Positions 26,546 through 34,609 of a DNA stretch of 64,000 bases are shown here, piece after piece. The stretch lies in NCBI RefSeq assembly GCF_024198235.1, contig NZ_JAKCFB010000009.1:230624-294623 (forward strand), read 5' to 3'. Source of the stretch: Myxococcus dinghuensis (lineage in GTDB: Bacteria; Myxococcota; Myxococcia; Myxococcales; Myxococcaceae). Under the pieces are notes generated by a model that searched no databases, was not told the origin of the DNA, and worked only from the letters and a program-made list of their open reading frames with translations. Both the position numbers and the translations under genes were made by a program. The first letter of the stretch is position 1; every line of letters begins with the position of its first letter.

Positions 26546-27367
26546 ATGAGCCTCGTCGTCATGCAGGGCCGCGAGCCGCGGCGGCAGGTGGTCCTCCGTC
26601 CCCAGCCCGGGTCCACGCAGGTCGTCATCGCCACGCATGCCTCCTCCGTCACGGTGGAGACGGGAGGCGCCTCGCATCCCGCGCCGCGCATGCCCTCCAC
26701 GCGCATGACCTTCGTCATCCACGTGCAATCCCTCTCGCTCGAGGGAGACGTCCGCTATGACTTCACGCTCGACGCGGTGGACCTGCTCGTCCCCCAGGGC
26801 GTCGCCGGCCCGCACGTGGACGAGGTGCGCAAGAGCCTCGCGTTCCTCCCGGGGCTCACCGGGAAGGGGCAGGCGGGACGGCGCGGCAACACCCTGGACC
26901 TGAACCTGCCTCCGAGCCTGTCACCCGAGCGCCGCAAGGAGTTGCTGGCGCTGGCCAAGGCGCTCCAGTTCGTGGGCAATCCCTTCCCCCAGGAGGCCGT
27001 TGGACTGGGGGCGCGCTGGGAGCTGCCGCTCTACGGCGTGGGGCCCGTGCCCGCGCAAGGCACCTCCAGCTTCGAGCTGACGTCGATGGACGAGGTCCAC
27101 GTCGGCACGCGCTTCCTCATCCAGCAGACCTCGAAGAACCAGCCCGTGCCGGCCGAATACCAGACGCGCCCGGAGGGCTCGGAGCGGATGATGGTGCGTT
27201 CCCAGACGAAGGGGGAGAGCCTGTTCCGGATGGACAGACTCTGGCCCGCACGGAGCGAGATGGAGATGCGCGTCCAGGCGGACCTCTCCGCGGAGCAGGA
27301 GGACCCGCCACGTCGGCTGCGCCTCGTCACGGAGGTGAAGGTCCTCCTGGAGGAGAAGCCGGCGTGA
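26546..27367 (+). CDS. Hypothetical beta-rich protein, 273 aa
   Basis: A 273-residue protein from the ATG at 26546, which has GGATTGGGG upstream; a longer frame start adds an Arg-rich stretch that looks non-coding. Sequence is strand-rich with regularly spaced hydrophobic segments (MTFVIHVQSLSLEGDVRYDF, LRLVTEVKVLLEE). It has no signal peptide, lipobox or membrane helix, although such proteins are often exported lipoproteins; the true start may have been lost or lie elsewhere. I do not recognise the family with confidence; the general layout recalls DUF6263-type proteins. It ends 159 nt before the annexin-repeat gene. Confidence 0.65.
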   Translation: MSLVVMQGREPRRQVVLRPQPGSTQVVIATHASSVTVETGGASHPAPRMPSTRMTFVIHVQSLSLEGDVRYDFTLDAVDLLVPQGVAGPHVDEVRKSLAFLPGLTGKGQAGRRGNTLDLNLPPSLSPERRKELLALAKALQFVGNPFPQEAVGLGARWELPLYGVGPVPAQGTSSFELTSMDEVHVGTRFLIQQTSKNQPVPAEYQTRPEGSERMMVRSQTKGESLFRMDRLWPARSEMEMRVQADLSAEQEDPPRRLRLVTEVKVLLEEKPA

Positions 27368-27526
27368 TGTGATTCCGGAAGTAGGTCGTCTGGTTCGAAC
27401 GCGGCGGGCCAGACAACCCGTGACAGGGATTGTTCGATAATCTCTTGAAAGCGATTTCCGGGTCCGCTTTGGGGGGACTCGTGTAGGCCAATATCCGCCA
27501 CGGCGGACCGACGCGGAGCTGGGGGC

Positions 27527-30500
27527 ATGCGAGTCAGCGAGGGTGGATCTACTCGGGCCACGGGTGAATCGCAGGGCAGTGGTCAGGGCAGCGCGGCCGC
27601 GGAGGCGGAGCGCGCGGCGCGTGAGGCCCAGAAGGCCGCGGAGGCGGCGGCGCGGGCGGCGGCGGAGGCCGCGCGAGCGCAGGCGGCCCAGGCCGCGCAG
27701 GCGCGTGCCCAGGCGGAGGCCGCGTCGCGGCAGGCCCAGGACGCGATGAAGAAGGCCCAGGACGCCCTGGCCGAGGCCCGCAAGCAGAACGTGCCCAAGA
27801 GCGAGCTGACGCGCGCCGAGCAGGCCGTGGCGAAGGCGACCGCCGCCGCCCAGCAGGCCGCGACGTCCGCCCGCGCCGCGGCGCAGCGTGCGTCCACCGC
27901 CAGCTCGTTCGTGCCCGCCCAGACGGCCGCGCAGCCTCGGCCCGTGATGGGGCCTCCGGCCCAGGCTCCGGGCGTGACGCCGGGCTACACGAAGGAGCAG
28001 GCCGCCAAGGACGCCACGGAGCTGTACCGCGCGATGAAGGGCGGCCTCACCGGGTGGGGCACGGACGAGGACGCCATCTTCAAGACGCTGGACAAGAAGT
28101 CGCCCGCGGACATCGCCCTCATCCGCCAGTCCTTCAAGGAGCACTACAAGCTCGACCTGGACGCCACGCTGCGCGACGAGCTGGGCGGCGACGACCTCAC
28201 CCGCGTCAACGGGATCCTCGCCGGCAACAAGGGCAACGCGGGCGCGGCCGCCATCCAGCAGCAGACCGGCTGGTTCGGTGACAAGGACGCGATGCTCAAC
28301 ACCCTGCGCCAGGCGCCCCCCGCCGAGCGTCAGGCCATCGCCCGCTCCTTCCAGCAGATGTACGGCAAGGACCACCCGGGCATCCAGGCCGCCACGCCCG
28401 AGGAGTTCATGCAGAAGGCGCTGGGGTCCAGCCTCGATGCCGCCCAGCGCTCGCAGTTGGCCAACCTGCTGGCCACCACCCGCGCCACGTCGCCCGGGGA
28501 CGTGACGAGGCTGGAGGCGGACGCCGCGCGCTCCAAGGTGCATGACGCGCTCCAGGGCTTCTTCGGCGCGGACAGCAAGAAGGTGTTCGACACCCTCGAG
28601 GGCCTGCCGGCCGAGCAGAAGAAGCTCCTGCTCGCGGACGCCTCTCTCCAGACGGAGCTGCGCGGCAAGCTGTCGAAGGAGGACTACGCGCGCGCCCGGG
28701 GCATCCTGGAGGGCAACCCCGCGGCCTCGAACGCCGCGAAGATCGACAGCGCCACGCGGGGTTGGTTCGGCACGGACAAGAGCGCCGTCCTCGACGTGCT
28801 GAAGAACACGAAGCCGGAGGACCTGCCCGCGCTGAAGGCGGAGTTCCAGAAGCAGACGGGCCGGTCGCTGGAGTCCGAGGTCCGCGGTTGGGGTGGCGCG
28901 GACACGCAGGTGGGCCTGCGCTACCTCAACCCGCCCGCCGCCGACGACAAGCGGGGCCAGGCGGAGGCCGCCGCGGAGCAGCTGCACCGCGCCATGGATG
29001 GCATCGGCACGGACGAGGCGGCCCTGCGCGAGGTGCTGGGCAACAAGTCGAAGGCGCAGATCGACGACATCACCGCCGCGTACCGCGACCTCTACAAGCG
29101 CGACCTGCGCTCGGACCTGACGTCGGAGCTGGGCGGCCGCGACAAGTTCGAGATCGTCGACCAGATGTACGACCTGGGCGCCATCGACCCGAAGGCTCCG
29201 GACGCGGCCCGGCAGCAGGCGGACCGGCTGCGGGCGCAGCAGCGGTTCGAGCAGAGCAACGGCCTGGGCTTCATCGACACCATCCAGCACCTCACCAAGG
29301 GGGAGTCGGACTCCGAGCGGCTGGAGCGCAACCTGAGCGCGGCGGAGACGGCCATCGCGACGGGCGACACGGACGCCGCCAACCGGCGCCTGGGCTACTC
29401 CACCGACGACGTGAAGGACCTGCAGGAGACGAAGGACAGCACCGCGGACATGGCGGCCACGGCCGCGGTGGCGGTGGTGACGACGGCGGCGGTGGTGGCC
29501 ACGGGTGGCGCGGCGACGCCGCTGGCCATCGCGGGCTACGCGGCGCTGGGCGCCACCACGCGCGTGGCGACGCAGGCTTACTTCAAGGGTGACGCGCTGG
29601 GCCTGGATGGGGTGGCCCAGCAGGCGGTGGTGGGCGCCATCGAGGGCGGCACCGCCGTCATCCCCCTGCCCAAGGTCCTGGGCGGCGCGAGCACCACCGC
29701 CGCGGCGGAGGTCTCCGAGCAGGTGGTGAAGCAGACGCTGGCGCAGCGGGTGCGCACCACCGCCATCCAGGGCGCGTGGGAGGGCGGCGTCGGCGGGGCG
29801 CTGGGCGGCGCGGCCGACCAGTCGATGCAGAGCGAGACGTGGAAGAACGGCGTCCTGCCGGGGCTCGCGCAGGTGGGCCAGCGCGCGCTGGTGGATGGCA
29901 CCGTGGGCTCGGTGTTCGGCGCGGGCGGCGGCGTGGTGATGGACGGGGCGATGGCGGGCGTGTCGCATCTGGCGCGGCCCAAGGAGATCCCCGTCTCCGT
30001 CAACCCGCAGCTCGAGGGCCGCACCGTCCACGTGCGCTACGGCGAAGGGCGCGTGCGCATCGAGGCGGGGCCGGAGGCGACGGCCGCGGACATCGCCGCC
30101 CACATGGAGACGGCCCGCACCCTCCAGAAGTACGAGGGCCCGCTGGGCCAGGCGCGCCAGCTGCGCGACGCCGTCATGCAGGAGCTCACCCAGCGGCCCG
30201 GTTACGGGACGCAGGGCTTCGAGTCCCAGCTCGAGGTGAAGAAGCTCAAGTCGCTCATCCAGGAGCTGGAGTCCGTCCAGCAGCGCATCGACACGCGGCT
30301 GGGGCAGCTCGGGGAGACGGACGTGGCGTCCGTCGCGCAGCGCGAGGCCATCGAGAAGGAGATCGCCGGCCTGCGCTCGCAGCTCGACGTGCACGCGGGC
30401 CAGGTCGACTCGCTGGACTCCGCGCGTGGCTACGTCGCGGCGGAGCAGTCGAGCAAGGGCCGCCTCGAGGCCGAGGCGCGCGGCTACCCCACGGACCCCA

Positions 30501-31576
30501 AGGACCTGCCGGCGAACCACCACTGGGTGCAGAACGAGTACGGCGAGCTGTTCCTTCGCAACGACGGTCCGGGCACGCGCATGCAGTACGTGCCGCCCAA
30601 GGACGGCGTCGCCGGCAAGTTCGAGCCGGTGCCGGACTACGAGCCGCCGAAGAAGATCTCCCCCAACGCCACCCGCGCGGACGCGTTCCGTGAACTGGGC
30701 GGCACCGACGCCAACAAGCCCCTGGGCCAGTGGCTGGACGTGATGAAGCGGGAGGGGGTGCTCACCCGCGACCAGGAGTTCATCGACGCGCTGCCCGCGT
30801 CGCCCGGAGGCCGCAGCGCGGACACCATCCGGCACGAAGCCAAGGTGGGGTTCACGGAGAAGCTCGTCGACAAGCTCGTCCGCCTGGACACCTCCGAGGG
30901 CCAGCAGGCGCTCGCGGCGGCGCGCAAGCTGAAGAAGCCGGACGGCACGCCGTTCACCGAGGCCGAGGCGCGCCTCGCCGCCAGCCAGCAGGAGATGCTG
31001 CGCGTCACCTCGCGGCTGTCGAACTCGGACAAGGGCGCCATCGCCAACCGCTGGTACGAGCAGACGTTCCTCGCGAGCCGCGCGGGACGTCGCGAGGTGC
31101 GGCTGAGCCAGCAGGAGGCGCAGGCGCTGGGCGTGACGCTCAACAAGGACCGGCGCATCGACGTCGTGGAGGGCCACGGCGCGACGGTCCGCGAGCTCAA
31201 GAACGTCGCGACCGGGTTCGGCGAGAGCGAGAAGCTCCAGATCCTCGACGACATCAAGCTGTACGACCGCTACCTGCCGGCCGACAAGGTGACGCCCTCG
31301 GTCCCTGGCGTGGGGCCCGCGACGCCGCAGAAGGTGGACCGCGTCAACCTCACCATGCTGGACCCCAAGGGCGTCGTCGCCAACAAGGACTTCATCCGCG
31401 AGCAGCTCGCCGACCCCAGGAAGCAGGCCTTCTTCGAGGTCGAGGTCTACCGGCCGGATGGCACGTCGGTCGTCATCGGCCCCGATGACGTCAAGGCGCG
31501 CGCGGAGTTCATCGAGAAGCTGTCGGGGAGCAAGGCCGACCTCGAGAAGTACCTCGGGCTCGACAAGACTCCGTGA
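27527..31576 (+). CDS. Annexin-repeat polymorphic-toxin-like protein with C-terminal PD-(D/E)XK-like nuclease, 1349 aa
   Basis: A 1349-residue protein without signal peptide. Residues 22-125 are an Ala/Glu/Arg-rich helix. Five annexin-like repeats follow (about 162-230, 240-300, 340-395, 405-460, 475-545). The first and fifth are clearest, with GWGTDEDAIFKTL (176-188) and DGIGTDEAALREVL (491-504), then DLYKRDLRSDLTSELGG, the classic annexin helix pattern with its calcium-type G-x-GTD loop. Residues 641-720 and 750-815 are Gly/Ala-rich and hydrophobic, like the membrane-active part of large toxins. A coiled coil spans 870-985. The C-terminal ~180 residues contain NRWYEQ (1174-1179), RIDVV with Asp1212 and VRELKNV with Glu1223-x-Lys1225, a PD-(D/E)XK-nuclease-like arrangement. 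Nuclease activity and toxicity are inferred; the next gene may encode immunity. Confidence 0.85.
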   Translation: MRVSEGGSTRATGESQGSGQGSAAAEAERAAREAQKAAEAAARAAAEAARAQAAQAAQARAQAEAASRQAQDAMKKAQDALAEARKQNVPKSELTRAEQAVAKATAAAQQAATSARAAAQRASTASSFVPAQTAAQPRPVMGPPAQAPGVTPGYTKEQAAKDATELYRAMKGGLTGWGTDEDAIFKTLDKKSPADIALIRQSFKEHYKLDLDATLRDELGGDDLTRVNGILAGNKGNAGAAAIQQQTGWFGDKDAMLNTLRQAPPAERQAIARSFQQMYGKDHPGIQAATPEEFMQKALGSSLDAAQRSQLANLLATTRATSPGDVTRLEADAARSKVHDALQGFFGADSKKVFDTLEGLPAEQKKLLLADASLQTELRGKLSKEDYARARGILEGNPAASNAAKIDSATRGWFGTDKSAVLDVLKNTKPEDLPALKAEFQKQTGRSLESEVRGWGGADTQVGLRYLNPPAADDKRGQAEAAAEQLHRAMDGIGTDEAALREVLGNKSKAQIDDITAAYRDLYKRDLRSDLTSELGGRDKFEIVDQMYDLGAIDPKAPDAARQQADRLRAQQRFEQSNGLGFIDTIQHLTKGESDSERLERNLSAAETAIATGDTDAANRRLGYSTDDVKDLQETKDSTADMAATAAVAVVTTAAVVATGGAATPLAIAGYAALGATTRVATQAYFKGDALGLDGVAQQAVVGAIEGGTAVIPLPKVLGGASTTAAAEVSEQVVKQTLAQRVRTTAIQGAWEGGVGGALGGAADQSMQSETWKNGVLPGLAQVGQRALVDGTVGSVFGAGGGVVMDGAMAGVSHLARPKEIPVSVNPQLEGRTVHVRYGEGRVRIEAGPEATAADIAAHMETARTLQKYEGPLGQARQLRDAVMQELTQRPGYGTQGFESQLEVKKLKSLIQELESVQQRIDTRLGQLGETDVASVAQREAIEKEIAGLRSQLDVHAGQVDSLDSARGYVAAEQSSKGRLEAEARGYPTDPKDLPANHHWVQNEYGELFLRNDGPGTRMQYVPPKDGVAGKFEPVPDYEPPKKISPNATRADAFRELGGTDANKPLGQWLDVMKREGVLTRDQEFIDALPASPGGRSADTIRHEAKVGFTEKLVDKLVRLDTSEGQQALAAARKLKKPDGTPFTEAEARLAASQQEMLRVTSRLSNSDKGAIANRWYEQTFLASRAGRREVRLSQQEAQALGVTLNKDRRIDVVEGHGATVRELKNVATGFGESEKLQILDDIKLYDRYLPADKVTPSVPGVGPATPQKVDRVNLTMLDPKGVVANKDFIREQLADPRKQAFFEVEVYRPDGTSVVIGPDDVKARAEFIEKLSGSKADLEKYLGLDKTP

Positions 31577-31636
31577 GCACTGGATAGTGATGGGGCGCTT
31601 TGAGCACTGGCTGGTGCGACGAGGAGGGTGACGGAC

Positions 31637-32587
31637 ATGGAGATGGGAATCGGGCTGTCCGGGTCCGACATGCCTGCCCTCGTTCGAGCCCTCGCCGCGC
31701 GGTGGCTCCCCCAGTCGGTCCCCGGCGCGTTGTCGGTGGACTACGCGGAGAAGCCCCCCCGCGCGGATTGGCTGCAAGCCGCCATGCTCGGCGACAAGTC
31801 GTGGGCCAAGGCCACGTGGGACGGCAAGGGTTGGAATCAGCTCCTCGTCGAGCCCCCCGTCGCCATGGTGCGCGGGCATCACGACAAGGACGTCCGGCGG
31901 TTGCTGACGGAGCTGGCGCCGCTGCCCTTCGCGCTCGCCTCGTTCGGCAGCCTCCACCCGGATTGGAAGGTGGGCGCGCGCGCCTATGCCGCGCCCGTGC
32001 TGGACGACCTGCACTTCCCGCACGGCTGGGGCTGCGCGTTCAAGGGCGCCGCCGGCCACTCGCGGCTGGTGTCCCGCCGCTGGCTGGAGTTCGGGCCCTG
32101 GCGGTTGCTGAAGGGCCCGGACGACGTCTCCCTGGTGCAGTTCCACGACCTGGACGCGGACTCCGCCACGGCGTTCGCCCAGGCGAAGCCCGGTCACGAC
32201 CGCATGGGCTACGGGCTGGAGGGCGGCGTCATCCGCTCGCGGCACCAGCGGATGCACGAGCTGACGGGGCTCTACGACGCGAAGACGCAGGCCCTCAAGT
32301 TCATCGTCCACGGGCGGGAGGTCTCCCAGGCGGAGATGCTCGACGCGTGCGCGCTGCGCCTGACGGGCTCGTTGGGGCCGGGGCAGCCGGTGAATCGCGT
32401 GGCCTATGTCTTCGTGGAAGCGAACAAGGCCCGCGAGCACCTGCACGAGCTGTGGCTGCGCGAGCTGGAGTGCTGGGCCATCGAGCAGGGGCAGGAGGTC
32501 CGCCTCGACGCGGACTACCGCCCGACGCCGGTGAAGCCGGACTGGGTGAAGGCGTTGGAGTCGCGCGAGGCCTCGGCCTCGAGATGA
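31637..32587 (+). CDS. Unrecognised protein, possible immunity partner of the annexin-repeat protein, 316 aa
   Basis: A 316-residue cytoplasmic-looking protein. The ATG at 31637 is chosen because GAGGAGG sits 9 nt upstream; the in-frame GTG at 31628 leaves no spacing. No signal peptide, membrane helix or known motif is visible. It is Trp-rich for its size (LHPDWKVGARAY, FPHGWGCAFKG, RRWLEFGPWRLLKG), suggesting a compact fold. It starts 60 nt after the nuclease-like gene on the same strand, the usual position of an immunity gene, and overlaps the acetyltransferase gene by 4 nt. The immunity role rests on position only. Confidence 0.6.
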   Translation: MEMGIGLSGSDMPALVRALAARWLPQSVPGALSVDYAEKPPRADWLQAAMLGDKSWAKATWDGKGWNQLLVEPPVAMVRGHHDKDVRRLLTELAPLPFALASFGSLHPDWKVGARAYAAPVLDDLHFPHGWGCAFKGAAGHSRLVSRRWLEFGPWRLLKGPDDVSLVQFHDLDADSATAFAQAKPGHDRMGYGLEGGVIRSRHQRMHELTGLYDAKTQALKFIVHGREVSQAEMLDACALRLTGSLGPGQPVNRVAYVFVEANKAREHLHELWLRELECWAIEQGQEVRLDADYRPTPVKPDWVKALESREASASR

Positions 32588-33063
32588 ACGACCGCGGTGA
32601 CACCCGGTCCTCGCCCTACGAGGTCCATGGCGAGGACGGCATCCTCATCTCCGACGACGTGTCCCGCATCGACGTGGACGTGGTGCATGGCTTCCTGTCC
32701 CGCGCGTACTGGAGCGCCGGGATTCCACGCGACCTCGTCGAGAAGGCGATGCGCAACTCCCTGGCCTTCGGCGTGTATGCGCGGGACGGGGCGCAGGTGG
32801 CCTATGCGCGTGTCATCACGGACCGCGCGACGTTCGCCTACCTCTGCGACGTGTATGTGGATGACGCCTGGCAAGGCAAGGGCCTGGGCAAGCAGCTCAT
32901 GACGGCCATCATGGCGCACCCGGACCTCCAGGGCCTGCGGCGCTTCAACCTCGTGACGCTGGATGCCCATGGGCTCTATGCCCAGTATGGCTTCACGCCG
33001 CCGAGGTTTCCGGAGCGCTACATGGAGAAGACGGACCCGGACATCTACAAGCGCAAGGCGTGA
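32584..33063 (+). CDS. GNAT-family N-acetyltransferase, 159 aa
   Basis: A 159-residue GNAT protein starting at the ATG overlapping the previous stop (32584-32587). Acetyl-CoA motif A is DVYVDDAWQGKGLGKQLM (Q-x-x-G-x-G pattern), preceded by the strand VAYARVITDRATFAYL, and followed by the C-terminal LDAHGLYAQYGFTPP that closes the fold. Substrate unknown. Translational coupling with the upstream unknown protein may mean joint function or simple operon packing. Confidence 0.88.
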   Translation: MNDRGDTRSSPYEVHGEDGILISDDVSRIDVDVVHGFLSRAYWSAGIPRDLVEKAMRNSLAFGVYARDGAQVAYARVITDRATFAYLCDVYVDDAWQGKGLGKQLMTAIMAHPDLQGLRRFNLVTLDAHGLYAQYGFTPPRFPERYMEKTDPDIYKRKA

Positions 33064-33111
33064 CGCGGCGCTGGCCCGCCCTTCGCATCCGGCGCTCCAG
33101 GGAGGTGTGTG

Positions 33112-34425
33112 GTGGAGCGCATCCAATCGCCGACGAGGTCGCGGGAGGACGCGGAGGGCGAGGCCTGTGTCCTCTGTGACGCGGTGCTGGAGGGGACCCG
33201 CTGTGGTCATTGCGGCGCGGCGGTGTCTCCGGGCGGCTACCGCGTCCAGCGGCTCCTCTCCCAGTCGCCCCACGGGCGCGTCTACCTGGCGGTGGATGGT
33301 GAAGGCCGGCGGGTGGCGCTCAAGGAACTGCTCTTCGCCATGGTGCCCGGGACGGAGCAGCTCGACGCCTTCGAGCGCGAGGCCGCCGTGCTGCGCGCGC
33401 TGGAGCACCCGGACATCCCGCGCTTCGTCGCCAGCTTCCAGGAGGGGCGCGGGGTGGGGACCCGCCTGTACCTCGCCCAGGAGTTGCTGGAAGGGGAGTC
33501 CCTGCTCCAGCGCCTCTCCCGGCGTCGCCTGGCCGAGGACGAGGCGTGGACGCTGGCGGAGCAGGTGCTCCAGACGCTGGACGCGCTGCACCGGCGCACG
33601 CCCGCGCTGGTGCACCGGGACGTCAAGCCCGCCAACCTCATCCTCCGGCCGGATGGACGCGCGGCGTTGGTGGACTTCGGCGCCGCCCGTCACCTCGCGC
33701 GTGACGTGACCCATGGCTCCACGCTGGTGGGGACGTTCGGCTACATGCCGCCCGAGCAGCTCGGAGGCACGGTGGAGCCGTCCAGCGACCTGTATGCGTT
33801 GGGCGCCACGCTCGTGCACGCGCTCACGGGCCGCGAGCCCGCGGAGCTGATGGGGGATGGGCTCACGCTGTCCTTCGAGGCGCACCTGCCGGCCGTGTCG
33901 GACGGCGCGAGGGCCTTCCTGCGCAGGCTGCTGGCGCCCCGGCGCGCCGACCGCTTCCCCTCCGCGAAGGACGCGCTCCTCGCGTTGCGGGCCCTCCGGG
34001 CCGCGTCGAGCCCGGAGCCCCGGGGCATGGCCGCCGGGGCCGAACCGCCCGCGACGGTGGGCGCACAAGGCGTCGTGGTGGCGCCCGTGCCGGCAGAAGC
34101 CTCGCGGGGGCCTTCAGCGCGGGAGGAGGGCGTCACCGCGGGACCCGCCGAGTCGGTCGACCGGGCGGAAGCGCCGCCTGTCTCCGCCCACCGCAAGCGC
34201 TTGCGGCGGACCCTGCTGGCGGTGTCTGCCGCCGCGGCCCTCATGGGGATGTTGCGCCTGCTGGGCACGCTCTGGGGGAGCGGCGCGAGGGTCGAGGACT
34301 CCCCCGCGTGGAACAACCTCCCGGAGCGGGCGGCGCCGCGCACCCACCCCGCATCACCTGGCAGTGGGACAGGGCGCCCCCACTTCCAGACCCCCTGGCC
34401 GGGGGAGTCGTCCTCACCCCGGTAG
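33112..34425 (+). CDS. Zinc-ribbon Ser/Thr protein kinase with membrane anchor, 437 aa
   Basis: A 437-residue protein from the GTG at 33112 (GGAGG six bases upstream). An N-terminal zinc ribbon has Cys19, Cys22, Cys31 and Cys34 (CVLC...CGHC). The kinase domain follows (about 43-285): VALKE with Lys71, HRDVKPAN (168-175), DFG (188-190), and a PPEQLGG activation-segment end. The glycine loop is degenerate (LLSQSPHGRVY). After an Ala/Pro-rich linker there is one transmembrane helix (LLAVSAAAALMGMLRLLGTL, about 365-385) and a short Pro-rich outer tail. A membrane-tethered Hanks-type kinase of the kind abundant in myxobacteria; target unknown. Confidence 0.9.
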   Translation: MERIQSPTRSREDAEGEACVLCDAVLEGTRCGHCGAAVSPGGYRVQRLLSQSPHGRVYLAVDGEGRRVALKELLFAMVPGTEQLDAFEREAAVLRALEHPDIPRFVASFQEGRGVGTRLYLAQELLEGESLLQRLSRRRLAEDEAWTLAEQVLQTLDALHRRTPALVHRDVKPANLILRPDGRAALVDFGAARHLARDVTHGSTLVGTFGYMPPEQLGGTVEPSSDLYALGATLVHALTGREPAELMGDGLTLSFEAHLPAVSDGARAFLRRLLAPRRADRFPSAKDALLALRALRAASSPEPRGMAAGAEPPATVGAQGVVVAPVPAEASRGPSAREEGVTAGPAESVDRAEAPPVSAHRKRLRRTLLAVSAAAALMGMLRLLGTLWGSGARVEDSPAWNNLPERAAPRTHPASPGSGTGRPHFQTPWPGESSSPR

Positions 34426-34609
34426 TCGTGGCGAGCGGCCGGAGGGCCACGCCTCGTGGGAGGCCTCCGTGGTTGTCCACGCACGAGGCCCGCGGGCGCG
34501 AGGACACAGTCCCCGGTTTCCGCTTCACTGAAGCACCGTGGTTACATCGGCGTGCCGTGGCCCCGTGCTTGCTCTTCGTCGGGCAAGCCCTCGCAGAGCA
34601 CGACATTCC

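Noticed and set aside
27583..27897. Minus-strand Ala/Cys-rich frame
   Set aside because: Reverse complement of the Ala-rich helix of the 1349-aa gene, no independent evidence.
26921..32446. Very long open frame on the minus strand opposite the annexin-repeat gene
   Set aside because: His/Leu/Arg/Gly-rich composition without any motif; it mirrors the plus-strand gene and is an artefact of high GC.
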